A DNA stretch of 14,393 nt, from the NCBI GenBank assembly GCA_934476515.1, contig CAKSNZ010000041.1:1-14393 (forward strand), written 5' to 3'. Positions 6,312 to 14,370 of this stretch are shown here, in pieces. Origin of the DNA: an uncultured Ruminococcus sp. GTDB lineage: Bacteria > Bacillota > Clostridia > Oscillospirales > Acutalibacteraceae. The notes under the pieces were generated by a model. The model saw nothing but the letters and a program-made list of their open reading frames with translations. It did no database searches and was not told where the DNA came from. The position numbers and the translations under genes are program-made. Within the stretch, counting starts at the first letter, position 1; each line of letters begins with the position of its first letter.

Positions 6312-7283
6312 ATGAAAATCGGAAATATTGAAATAAAAAATTCTGCTGCTCTTGCCCCAATGGCAGGGGTGGCAGATTGTGCATTTAGAGAACTTTGTGC
6401 ATCCTACGGTGCTGCTTATACCGTAACAGAAATGGTAAGCTCAAAGGGAATACATTATAATAGTAAAAAATCGGCAGAACTAATGGAACTAACCGATAAA
6501 GAAAGACCATCCGGTATTCAAATATTCGGAAATGAACCAAAGACTATGGCTGATGCAGCAGTGTTTGCTTTGCAGTTTAAACCGGATTTTATTGATATTA
6601 ATATGGGTTGCCCTGCTCCAAAAATCAGTGGCAACGGTGCAGGGGCTTCACTTATGAAAACACCTAAACTTTGTGGTGAAATAGTTAAGGAAGTTGTGTC
6701 GGCAGTTAATATTCCCGTAACTGTAAAGATGAGAAAAGGGTGGGATGATGACTCGATAAATTGTCTTGAAGTTGCAACTATTGTGGAAGAAAACGGTGCT
6801 TCAGCAGTAGCACTTCACGGTAGGACAAGACAACAGTACTACAAGCCACCTGTTGATTGGGATATTATTAAGGAAGTGAAAAGTCACCTAACAATTCCCG
6901 TAATAGGCAACGGTGATGTTAATTCTGCCGAAAAGGCTAAGAAACTTTATGAACATACCGGTTGTGATATGATTATGGTTGGCAGAGGTGCTTTGGGTAA
7001 TCCTTGGTTATTTGATGAAATTAATCAGTATCTAAAGACAGGAACAATTCCACCAAAGCCAACACCGGAAGAAAAACTTTCGGTAATGGTTAAGCAAATT
7101 GAAAGAATGTGTGAGCTAAAGGGTGAGTACCTTGGTATTCGCCAAAGCAGAAAGCATATTGTGTGGTATTTAAAGGGCTTTAGAGGTGCAGCATCTTTAA
7201 GAAATGAAGCCGGTCATACCTCGTCACTAGAAGAATTATATGCTTTGGTACAAAAAGTTTTGGATATGCACATTAATAGTTGA
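6312..7283 (+). CDS. dusB: tRNA-dihydrouridine synthase, DusB-like
   Basis: A 323-residue FMN-dependent enzyme that reduces specific uridines in the tRNA D-loop using NAD(P)H. The TIM-barrel signatures run in order: APMAGVADCAFRELC (15-29), DINMGCPAPK with catalytic Cys100, TVKMRKGW with Lys139, ALHGRTRQQYY with His168, VIGNGDV, and the phosphate-binding MIMVGRGALGNPWLF. The C-terminal helical domain is complete (GIRQSRKHIVWYLKG). TAAGGA (6299-6304) is the Shine-Dalgarno. The 17-bp gap after the TEP-repeat gene suggests co-transcription. Assignment to the DusB subgroup rests on overall resemblance and the usual single Dus of Firmicutes; which uridines it modifies cannot be read from the sequence. 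Confidence 0.95.
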   Translation: MKIGNIEIKNSAALAPMAGVADCAFRELCASYGAAYTVTEMVSSKGIHYNSKKSAELMELTDKERPSGIQIFGNEPKTMADAAVFALQFKPDFIDINMGCPAPKISGNGAGASLMKTPKLCGEIVKEVVSAVNIPVTVKMRKGWDDDSINCLEVATIVEENGASAVALHGRTRQQYYKPPVDWDIIKEVKSHLTIPVIGNGDVNSAEKAKKLYEHTGCDMIMVGRGALGNPWLFDEINQYLKTGTIPPKPTPEEKLSVMVKQIERMCELKGEYLGIRQSRKHIVWYLKGFRGAASLRNEAGHTSSLEELYALVQKVLDMHINS

Positions 7284-7308
7284 AATATAAGGAATTTTCC
7301 TATATAAT
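7280..7308 (+). promoter_or_regulatory. Sigma-A promoter of glyA
   Basis: TTGAAA (7280-7285) overlaps the dusB stop codon. A 17-bp spacer leads to a perfect TATAAT (7303-7308). The spacer holds AGGAA-TT-TTCCT (7290-7301), a small inverted repeat that could be a protein-binding site, though this is speculative. The ribosome binding site GGGAGA follows at 7329-7334. Confidence 0.75.
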
Positions 7309-7342
7309 GAATAGTAAATAAAAGAAATGGGAGATAATTAAA

Positions 7343-8593
7343 ATGGAAAAAGTAAATTCTATTGATTTTGTAAATATGTACGACCCTGAAGTTGGTTCAG
7401 CAATGGCTGAGGAACAGGCTCGTCAGAAGAGAAACCTTGAACTTATCGCATCAGAAAACATTGTTTCACCTGCAGTTATGGCTGCTATGGGTAGCTTACT
7501 AACTAATAAGTATGCTGAAGGTTATCCAGGTAAGCGTTACTATGGTGGTTGCTATGCAGTAGATAAGGTTGAAGAAATTGCCAGAAAGAGAGCTTGTGAG
7601 CTATTTGGTGCAGAACATGCTAATGTTCAGCCACACTCAGGTGCTCAGGCAAATATGGCAGTTTACTTTGCAATGCTAACACCCGGTGATACAGTTATGG
7701 GTATGAACCTTAACGAAGGTGGTCACCTAACTCACGGTTCACCTGTTAATATGAGTGGTAAGTATTTCAACTTTGTACCTTATGGTGTTGACAGTGAAAC
7801 TCACCGTATTGATTATGATAAGGTCCTTGAAATTGCAAAAGAATGTAAGCCAAAGATGATTGTTGCCGGTGCATCAGCTTATCCAAGAATCATTGATTTT
7901 GCAAAGTTCAGAGAAATTGCTGACGAAGTTGGTGCTTTGTTAATGGTTGATATGGCTCATATTGCTGGTCTTGTAGCAGCAGGTGTTCATCCAAACCCAG
8001 TTCCATATTGTGACTTCGTTACAACAACAACTCATAAGACACTTCGTGGACCTAGAGGTGGTATGATTCTTTGTAAGGAACAGTATGCTAAGGCTATTGA
8101 TAAAGCTATTTTCCCAGGTACTCAGGGTGGTCCACTAATGCACATTATTGCTGCAAAGGCTGTTTGTTTTGGTGAAGCTCTAAAGCCTGAATTTAAGGAA
8201 TACGGTAAGCAGATTGTTAAGAACTGTAAGGCTCTTGCTGACGGCCTAGTTAAGAGAGGTTGTAAGTTGGTTTCAGGTGGTACAGACAACCATGTTCTAC
8301 TTATGGATTTAAGAGATACAGGTGTTACAGGTAAGGAACTTGAAGCAAGACTTGATGACTGTTATATTACAGTTAACAAGAATACAATTCCAAATGAACC
8401 ACTAAGTCCATTTGTTACAAGTGGTGTTCGTATTGGTACAGCAGCAGTTACAACTCGTGGTCTAAAGGAAGAAGATTGTGACAAGATTGCTGAATATATT
8501 ACTTTAGTTCTAAATGACTATGAAGGCAACAAGGATAAGGTTAGAGCAGGTGTTGAAGAAATCTGCAAGAAGTATCCTTTATATGAAGACTGA
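7343..8593 (+). CDS. glyA: Serine hydroxymethyltransferase
   Basis: A 416-residue cytosolic PLP enzyme that interconverts serine and glycine with transfer of a one-carbon unit to tetrahydrofolate; it supplies one-carbon units for purine, thymidylate and methionine synthesis. Signatures are NLELIASEN (31-39), [16 protein letters not shown] (55-70), [13 protein letters not shown] (94-106), [16 protein letters not shown] (202-217), and the PLP-binding [14 protein letters not shown] with Lys232. The C-terminus is complete ([14 protein letters not shown]). Length is usual for bacterial GlyA. It has its own promoter and terminator, so it is a single-gene unit. Codon use is more biased than in dusB or gpr, with frequent CTA for leucine and AAG for lysine, as expected for high expression. 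Confidence 0.98.
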   Translation: MEKVNSIDFVNMYDPEVGSAMAEEQARQKRNLELIASENIVSPAVMAAMGSLLTNKYAEGYPGKRYYGGCYAVDKVEEIARKRACELFGAEHANVQPHSGAQANMAVYFAMLTPGDTVMGMNLNEGGHLTHGSPVNMSGKYFNFVPYGVDSETHRIDYDKVLEIAKECKPKMIVAGASAYPRIIDFAKFREIADEVGALLMVDMAHIAGLVAAGVHPNPVPYCDFVTTTTHKTLRGPRGGMILCKEQYAKAIDKAIFPGTQGGPLMHIIAAKAVCFGEALKPEFKEYGKQIVKNCKALADGLVKRGCKLVSGGTDNHVLLMDLRDTGVTGKELEARLDDCYITVNKNTIPNEPLSPFVTSGVRIGTAAVTTRGLKEEDCDKIAEYITLVLNDYEGNKDKVRAGVEEICKKYPLYED

Positions 8594-8645
8594 TTTGGAA
8601 TATTTAGATTTGGAGTATTTAACAAAATAAATATTACAAAATATC

Positions 8646-8677
8646 AATAGGGTGTCTTTGTGACACCCTATTATTTT
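8646..8677 (+). terminator. Intrinsic terminator after glyA
   Basis: A perfect 11-bp stem, AATAGGGTGTC (8646-8656) with GACACCCTATT (8662-8672), has a 5-nt loop and is followed by ATTTT. It lies 52 bp after the glyA stop. Confidence 0.85.
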
Positions 8678-8720
8678 AGTTAACAACGGTTGAATATATT
8701 AAAAATGAAAGGAGGAAATT

Positions 8721-9980
8721 ATGCAACCTTTAGCAGATAGACTTAGACCCTCGACCCTTGATGATATTGTAGGTCAAAAGCATATTTTAGGTGAAGGAAA
8801 GCCTTTGCGTAAAATTATTGAAAGCAACAAAATTCCTAACTTAATATTCTATGGTCCATCAGGAGTTGGCAAAACCACTCTTGCAACTTATATTGCTAAG
8901 AAAACCAATATGACTTTCAAAAAGTTAAACGGTACAACTGCTTCAACTTCTGACCTTAAGGATATTTTTAAGGAACTTGATGGTTTTGCAGGACTAAACG
9001 GCGTGTTGCTTTATCTTGATGAAATTCAGTATTTTAATAAGAAGCAACAACAAACACTACTTGAATACATTGAAAACGGCAAGATTACACTGATTGCTTC
9101 AACAACAGAAAATCCCTATTTCTATGTATATAATGCAATTTTAAGTCGTAGTACAGTTTTTGAATTTAAACCTGTTCCATATGAAGAAGTAGAAAAAGCA
9201 GTACGAAGAGCGTTTTCTATTTTAGCAGATGAAAATGGTATTTCTGTTGAAATTGATGACAAAACAGTTAAGACAATTTCTGTTGCTTGTGGTGGTGATG
9301 TGAGAAAGGCTATGAACAGTGCTGAACTTTCTTTTTTAGCTACCGATACTGTTGACGGTGTAAAGACTATTACAGAGGAAACAGCCAAAGACCTTACCCA
9401 AAGAAGTGCTATGCGATACGATAGGGAGGGTGATGAGCATTATGATATTCTCTCAGCTTATCAAAAGAGTATGCGTGGTAGTGATACTGACGCAGCCTTG
9501 CATTACTTAGCAAGACTTTTAATTGCAGGTGACTTGATTTCTGCTTGTAGAAGGCTTATGGTGTGTGCTTGTGAAGATGTAGGACTTGCTTATCCTAATC
9601 TTATTCCAATAGTAAAAAGCTGCGTTGATATTGCAATGTCTGTTGGACTTCCTGAGGCTAGAATTCCTTTAGCAGATGCAGTTATTATGGTGTGTAATGC
9701 TCCAAAATCAAATTCCGGAGAAATGGCAATAGACAAGGCTATGTCTGATATAAAGGCAGGTAATGTTGGCAGTATTCCAAGACAACTTCAAAACACTCAC
9801 TATGATGGTGAAGATAATAAAAATAAAGGACAACACTACCTTTATCCTCACGATTACAACCATCATTATGTTGTACAGCAGTATTTACCTGATATTCTAA
9901 AAGATAGGCAATATTATACATATGGTGACAATAAAAACGAACAAGCCTTTAAGGCTTATTGGGATAAGATAAAGCCCTAG
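8721..9980 (+). CDS. rarA: Replication-associated recombination protein A (RarA/MgsA AAA+ ATPase)
   Basis: A 419-residue AAA+ ATPase related to clamp-loader subunits and RuvB that acts at stalled replication forks. Visible features: N-terminal QPLADRLRP, Walker A GPSGVGKTT (45-53), Walker B LLYLDEIQ (96-103), sensor-1 region ASTTENP (126-132), and an arginine-finger candidate in LSRS (Arg143). The C-terminal half carries the family blocks CEDVGLAYPNL and GLPEARIPLADAVI and ends with YLYPHDYNHHYVVQQYLPD, typical of the tetramerisation domain. There is no long N-terminal extension of the E. coli type. The start is clear: a strong GGAGG (8711-8715) sits 5 nt before the ATG. No good promoter was found in the 127-bp gap after glyA. 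Confidence 0.96.
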   Translation: MQPLADRLRPSTLDDIVGQKHILGEGKPLRKIIESNKIPNLIFYGPSGVGKTTLATYIAKKTNMTFKKLNGTTASTSDLKDIFKELDGFAGLNGVLLYLDEIQYFNKKQQQTLLEYIENGKITLIASTTENPYFYVYNAILSRSTVFEFKPVPYEEVEKAVRRAFSILADENGISVEIDDKTVKTISVACGGDVRKAMNSAELSFLATDTVDGVKTITEETAKDLTQRSAMRYDREGDEHYDILSAYQKSMRGSDTDAALHYLARLLIAGDLISACRRLMVCACEDVGLAYPNLIPIVKSCVDIAMSVGLPEARIPLADAVIMVCNAPKSNSGEMAIDKAMSDIKAGNVGSIPRQLQNTHYDGEDNKNKGQHYLYPHDYNHHYVVQQYLPDILKDRQYYTYGDNKNEQAFKAYWDKIKP

Positions 9981-10180
9981 TTCATAATTTCATAAAACAC
10001 TGTTACAGGTATTTAAAGACCTATTAATATTTAGTTCATAACTTGGTACATATAAACAAGTTATTGTATAAAAGATTGTATATAATTAATTTTTTTTATT
10101 CTTTTACAGAATAAAAAACCTTGAGCTTTTTTGATATAATTTAACCGTAAGAAAATATTTTACTTTTAGGAGGCAAAACA
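9981..10180. promoter_or_regulatory. Leader and control region of the starch operon
   Basis: No gene. It holds an 8-bp inverted repeat ATAACTTG (10038-10045) / CAAGTTAT (10057-10064) with an 11-nt spacer, two direct copies of TAGTTCATAA (9978-9987 and 10032-10041), and a perfect 10-bp AT-only-type hairpin TTTTTTATTC (10092-10101) / GAATAAAAAA (10109-10118). The hairpin lies just upstream of the probable promoter -10 box. The first inverted repeat is operator-like, which is inference. No clear terminator for rarA is seen. Confidence 0.45.
10132..10140 (+). promoter_or_regulatory. Extended -10 promoter element of the starch operon
   Basis: TGATATAAT combines a TG extension with a consensus TATAAT (10135-10140). 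No good -35 hexamer stands 16-18 bp upstream, which suggests dependence on an activator or on the extended -10. Transcription would start near 10147, followed by AGGAGG at 10168-10173, the ribosome binding site of the next gene. Confidence 0.6.
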
Positions 10181-11419
10181 ATGAAAACATTATGCAAAAA
10201 GTCATTTGGTGTTTTCTTAGCAGTGCTTATGCTTTTAAGTGCTGTAGGTGTTGGCAGTTATTCTGTATTTGCTGCTAATACTGACACAGAAAAATCAGGG
10301 GCAACCTCTGCAAGTGGCGAAACAGTGTATTTCCAAAACACTAGTAAATGGTCAAAGGTTAACGCTTACATGTGGAATGACAGTAAGGGTAAATCAGAAA
10401 ACCATGCTTGGCCCGGCGAAGCTATGACAGATGAGGGCGATGGTGTATGGTCTTATGACATTAAAGGTGAATACGACCACATTATCTTCAATAACGGTAG
10501 CTCACAGACAGGTAACATTACTTATCCCGGAAATAGCATGATTTACAAAGACGGTAAGTGGGAAGTATATGATACAAGTCCACTAAGAATTACTTCTTTT
10601 GAATCAGACACAAAGTCACCTGCTTACATTGGTAGTGCTATTACACTAACAACTACAACAAAGACAGAAACTACTGGCGTACAGTATCAGTACTCAGTAA
10701 ACAGTCAAGTTATCAGAAGTTATTCTGCTGACAATTCTTGTGTTTGGAATCCGGCTTCTTCAGGCGACTACACAGTAAGAGTTGACGTTAAGGATAACGC
10801 AGGTAACCAAAACTTTAGAGAAATGTCTTTCTCTATTAAAGACCCTTCTCAGGAACAAAAGCCTGTATTCCTATCTTCTAACCCTCTTACAGGTAACCAG
10901 ATTAAGACAGGTACAGCTACTAACCTTTCTGTAAATGCAGCCGGTGGTAACACAGGCACAAAGCTTCTTTTCTACAAATATGTAGTTAAAGATCCTGCAG
11001 GTGAACAGGTTAACACAGCTTATTACACACTAAACAAGAATTATTCATTTACAGCAACAAAGGCTGGTACTTATACAGTTGATGTATCTGTACAGGGTAG
11101 TGATAACCAAACAATCACTCAGCAGTTAAAGTTTGAATCAACTCAGAATCCAACAAACCCAACAGAAAATACTCAGCCAACTTCTCCAACTGTTACAACT
11201 CCAACAGAAACAACAACTACTACTCCTAACCCAGGCAAACTTCTTGGTGATGTTAACGGTGACGGTAAAGTAGATATTAAGGATGCTACAGCAATTCAGA
11301 AAGAATATACAGGTTATGATGTTAGCCCATTTGACGAATCAGTAGCTGACTACAATAAGGATGGCAGAAAAGATGTTAAGGATGCTGTTGCTATCCAAAA
11401 ATATCTTGCATTAAAGTAA
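10181..11419 (+). CDS. Secreted starch-binding CBM26 / Ig-like / dockerin protein
   Basis: 412 residues with no catalytic domain; likely a starch-adherence subunit of a cohesin-dockerin complex. A signal peptide ends around 31 (SVFA). A CBM26-like module (about 47-131) carries VYFQNTSKW, an AYMW strand, HAWPGEAM, VIIFNNG-like IIFNNG and a closing DGKWEVY. Two Ig-like or Y_Y_Y-type domains follow (about 133-219 and 228-318), each ending in a GDYTV/GTYTV strand. A Pro/Thr linker (about 320-352) leads to a type I dockerin with calcium loops D357-D368 and D390-D401, each followed by an A-I-Q-K helix start. AGGAGG sits 7 nt before the ATG. The amylase gene starts 17 bp downstream. Carbohydrate specificity for starch is inferred from the CBM26 resemblance and the operon partner. 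Confidence 0.88.
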   Translation: MKTLCKKSFGVFLAVLMLLSAVGVGSYSVFAANTDTEKSGATSASGETVYFQNTSKWSKVNAYMWNDSKGKSENHAWPGEAMTDEGDGVWSYDIKGEYDHIIFNNGSSQTGNITYPGNSMIYKDGKWEVYDTSPLRITSFESDTKSPAYIGSAITLTTTTKTETTGVQYQYSVNSQVIRSYSADNSCVWNPASSGDYTVRVDVKDNAGNQNFREMSFSIKDPSQEQKPVFLSSNPLTGNQIKTGTATNLSVNAAGGNTGTKLLFYKYVVKDPAGEQVNTAYYTLNKNYSFTATKAGTYTVDVSVQGSDNQTITQQLKFESTQNPTNPTENTQPTSPTVTTPTETTTTTPNPGKLLGDVNGDGKVDIKDATAIQKEYTGYDVSPFDESVADYNKDGRKDVKDAVAIQKYLALK

Positions 11420-11436
11420 GAGAGGTATAGTGTATT

Positions 11437-13827
11437 ATGACCAAAATAAAAAAAATCATTGCACTCTTGATGGTCATTGCAGTTTCAGCATCTATTATTG
11501 TTGTAGGCACAGTCGGTGCATCTGCTAAAGATACAAGCACTAAGAAAACTGCTGCTTCTAACGAAACTACAGATACCGGAATTACAGTTCATTATAAGAG
11601 CGAAGGTACAACACCTTATATTTATTATTGGAATTCACTTCCAAAGAACATTGAAACAGAATATCCTGGTGAACAGATGACTGCTGACAAGGATAACTGG
11701 TACACAGCTACATTTAAAGATGCAACAAAAATCAACCTAATGTTCACTGATAAAAACGGTAAGCAACTTTCAAAGGAACTTACTCGTAAAACAGGTGAAT
11801 GGTGGTTCTATAACAACATTTGGTGGAGCTCAAACCCTGATGAGTTTGACCCTGCTTCATCTGTTGATTTTCGTGAAGAATCAATTTACTTTGTAGTTAC
11901 AACAAGATTCTATAATGGCGATAAGTCAAATGACGTTCATTGTTGGGACGACAATGTATATAACAACCCTGACTCTGACCCTGCATGGAGAGGTGACTTT
12001 AAGGGCCTTGCTGAAAAGCTAGACTACATTAAGGCACTTGGTTTCTCAGCAATTTGGATTACTCCTGTTGTTGAAAACGGTTCAGGTTATGACTATCATG
12101 GTTATCATGCTATGGACTTCTCAAAGGTTGACGCCAGATATGAAAGTGATGACTTCACATATGAAGATTTAATTCAGGCAGCCCACAAAAAGGGTATGAA
12201 GATTGTACAGGACGTTGTATGGCAGCATACAGGTAACTTCGGTGAAGGTACACTTTGTAAGCTATTCGATAAGGATACTTCAAAGGATTTAGGCAGTATC
12301 GAAGATTCTATGATTCCTACTCAGCAACTTCTAGACCAAGCCGGTGTTAGCACAGCAGAAGAATACTGGAACCTAACTCCTGCAAAACAGCATGATGCCA
12401 GAATTAACCTAATGAAGAATAACTCAATTCAGGATAGTAACTCAACAGGTGTTCACCCATCTACAAAGGATTATTCTGATATTAAGTTATCAAAATCTAA
12501 AGTTTACAACCCTAACAACTACTATCATACATCTTACTTTAGAAACCTAAACTGGGATGACTGGTCATGTAAATATGGTCAGATTGCCGGTGACTGTGTT
12601 GACTTAAATACAGAAAACCCAGCAGTTGCCGAATATATCAACCAGGCTTACAGTAAGTATATGGCTATGGGTGTTGATGCATTCCGTGTTGATACTGTTA
12701 GACATATTCCAAGATTAACTCTAAATATGATGTATAACAAGCAGATGATGGCTAATGCTGCTAAGTACGGTAACCCTAACTTCTATATGTTCGGTGAAAT
12801 CTGTACTCGTTACGGTCAGATTTGGTACCGTGGTCATGCTCAGGAATCATCAATGTTCTATACATGGGATGAATCTGATCCTAAGTGGGCTAAAGAATGG
12901 TCAAGTGGCTCAGATCTTGAATCTATCAACAATAATATGAACCTAACATTTGACCACTACAAAGAATATGATGATACATCAATTCAGCCATCATCTGACA
13001 ATGCATTCCTAAAGGGTATTAGCTACCATACACCTGATAAGAGTAAGGCTTCTGGTATGAATGCAATTGACTTTACAATGCATTATAACTTCAATACAGC
13101 AGGTAATGCTTATGGCCTAGCTAAGCAAGAAGATCCATACTTTAATGATGCAACTTGGAATGTTGTTTATGTTGATTCACATGACTACGCTCCTGGTCCT
13201 AACGATGCCGTTAGATTTAATGGTGGTACTTCAACTTGGGCAGAAAACCTAGACCTAATGTTCACATTCCGTGGTATTCCTTGTATTTATTACGGTTCAG
13301 AAATTGAATTTAAGAAGGGCATTATGATTGACGGTGGTGCTAACAAGACTCCTCTTGAAGGCACAGGTCGTGCTTACTTCGGTGACAACGTTGAAGGTGA
13401 TGTTAAGACAACAGACTTTGGTGATTATACAGCTTCAGGTGCTGCTTCAGAATCTCTAAGCTATCCTCTAGCAAAGCACATCACAAAGCTTAACAAGATT
13501 CGTCGTGCTGTTCCTGCTCTTCAGAAGGGTCAGTACACAGTAGATAGCAACTATGTAAGTGGCGATATGGCTTATATCAGAAGATATACAAGCGATGACA
13601 CAGATTCACTTGCTCTAGTTACAATCTCAAGTGCTGCAACATTTAAGGACATTCCTAACGGTACATATATTGACGCAGTTACAGGTGACAAGAAGGTTGT
13701 TACAAATGGTACACTTTCAGTTTCAGCACCTGGTAAGTCAAATATGAGAGTTTATGTATGTTGTGCACAGGGCTTCACAGGTATTGACGGAGCTATTGGC
13801 GAAACAGGTCTTACATATCTAAAATAA
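11437..13827 (+). CDS. Secreted GH13 alpha-amylase-family enzyme with N-terminal CBM26-like domain
   Basis: 796 residues, likely an extracellular alpha-glucan hydrolase. A signal peptide ends near ASA (30). A CBM26-like domain (about 48-133) contains YIYYWNS, EYPGEQM and GEWWFYNN. The GH13 barrel runs from about 149 to 650: region I DVVWQH (259-264), region V VDLN (388-391), region II GVDAFRVDTVRH with nucleophile Asp419, region III FGE with acid/base Glu454, and region IV VDSHD with Asp583. About 120 residues separate region I from region V, so domain B is large. A beta-sandwich domain C (about 675-775) ends the protein; there is no dockerin, sorting signal or C-terminal anchor. Region I has Gln instead of the usual Asn before His, and region IV has Ser instead of Asn. 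AGAGGT precedes the ATG by 10 nt. Co-transcribed with the CBM26-dockerin gene. Neopullulanase-like or other alpha-glucan specificity is possible. Confidence 0.9.
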   Translation: MTKIKKIIALLMVIAVSASIIVVGTVGASAKDTSTKKTAASNETTDTGITVHYKSEGTTPYIYYWNSLPKNIETEYPGEQMTADKDNWYTATFKDATKINLMFTDKNGKQLSKELTRKTGEWWFYNNIWWSSNPDEFDPASSVDFREESIYFVVTTRFYNGDKSNDVHCWDDNVYNNPDSDPAWRGDFKGLAEKLDYIKALGFSAIWITPVVENGSGYDYHGYHAMDFSKVDARYESDDFTYEDLIQAAHKKGMKIVQDVVWQHTGNFGEGTLCKLFDKDTSKDLGSIEDSMIPTQQLLDQAGVSTAEEYWNLTPAKQHDARINLMKNNSIQDSNSTGVHPSTKDYSDIKLSKSKVYNPNNYYHTSYFRNLNWDDWSCKYGQIAGDCVDLNTENPAVAEYINQAYSKYMAMGVDAFRVDTVRHIPRLTLNMMYNKQMMANAAKYGNPNFYMFGEICTRYGQIWYRGHAQESSMFYTWDESDPKWAKEWSSGSDLESINNNMNLTFDHYKEYDDTSIQPSSDNAFLKGISYHTPDKSKASGMNAIDFTMHYNFNTAGNAYGLAKQEDPYFNDATWNVVYVDSHDYAPGPNDAVRFNGGTSTWAENLDLMFTFRGIPCIYYGSEIEFKKGIMIDGGANKTPLEGTGRAYFGDNVEGDVKTTDFGDYTASGAASESLSYPLAKHITKLNKIRRAVPALQKGQYTVDSNYVSGDMAYIRRYTSDDTDSLALVTISSAATFKDIPNGTYIDAVTGDKKVVTNGTLSVSAPGKSNMRVYVCCAQGFTGIDGAIGETGLTYLK

Positions 13828-13975
13828 TTCTCAGTTACCTTGATTGGTTACTTTTATCAGTGTGTTTTATATTTATTTAGAACAGCTTGTACTGATTTAA
13901 CCGATTAGTAATTAGATGAATTTTGATTGTTTGATTGCTGATATTAAGTGTGATTTATAATAATCAACTCCTTTT

Positions 13976-14012
13976 TTGAGGGCATCTCTCTTTGAGATGT
14001 CCTCAATTTTTC
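13976..14012 (+). terminator. Intrinsic terminator of the starch operon
   Basis: A 13-bp stem, TTGAGGGCATCTC (13976-13988) with GAGATGTCCTCAA (13994-14006), has one G-T wobble, a 5-nt loop and a T-rich tail. It lies about 150 bp after the amylase stop; the intervening DNA is AT-rich with no gene. Confidence 0.9.
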
Positions 14013-14075
14013 TTTTGTTTTTGGCTCTATGTCAATAGTTGGGGTAAATTCACTAAAATGAAATAGATTAGATAG

Positions 14076-14109
14076 ACAAGTGATAGTATTATGCTATCAC
14101 TTGTTTTTT
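14076..14109 (+). terminator. Second hairpin terminator downstream of the amylase
   Basis: A perfect 11-bp stem, ACAAGTGATAG (14076-14086) with CTATCACTTGT (14094-14104), has a 7-nt loop and a run of six T. It may back up the previous terminator or end a short transcript starting between the two; no convincing promoter was seen for such a transcript. Confidence 0.75.
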
Positions 14110-14120
14110 AGTTTCATTTT

Positions 14121-14370
14121 TGATAAAAAAGTTTGTTTTTTTCAATTTCGTCTTTGCGTAAAGATAAATTGTTTTTTAAATTTGGTTTGTGCTACCTATA
14201 AATTACTTTTGCAAATTAGGGTTTGTAGTGCTATTTGATAGTTTCAGCTAATATGGAATTGTAAATAAATTTACAATTCCAACCACTCCTTCCGTCTTTG
14301 CATACGCAAAGCCATCTCCCTCAGCGAGGGAGGCAACAAAGTATGTACAATTTTGAAAATATGTACATAC
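14121..14370. repeat. Right-edge copy of the composite intergenic repeat
   Basis: No gene is seen from 14110 to the window end. Degenerate AT-rich units (14121-14230) are homologous, inverted, to 1527-1589 and, directly, to about 469-513. A perfect 12-bp hairpin GGAATTGTAAAT / ATTTACAATTCC lies at 14255-14280. It is followed by the CACTCC...CTCCCTCAGCGAGGGAGGC end of a hairpin-rich element like the one at 512-850. GGGAG is followed 10 nt later by ATGTACAA, exactly as on the left side after 848. A further hairpin GTATGTACA / TGTACATAC spans 14341-14370. This looks like a deleted version of the left element. Confidence 0.6.

Noticed and set aside
7284..7342. Glycine or other riboswitch upstream of glyA
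   Set aside because: The predicted leader is under 35 nt, too short for an aptamer, and no aptamer-like pairing is seen.
13922..13975. Promoter (TTGATT ... TATAAT at 13956-13961) for a small RNA ending at one of the two terminators
   Set aside because: The best box spacing is about 19 bp with a weak -35, and the downstream DNA to the first terminator is only about 15 bp; support is too thin to call.
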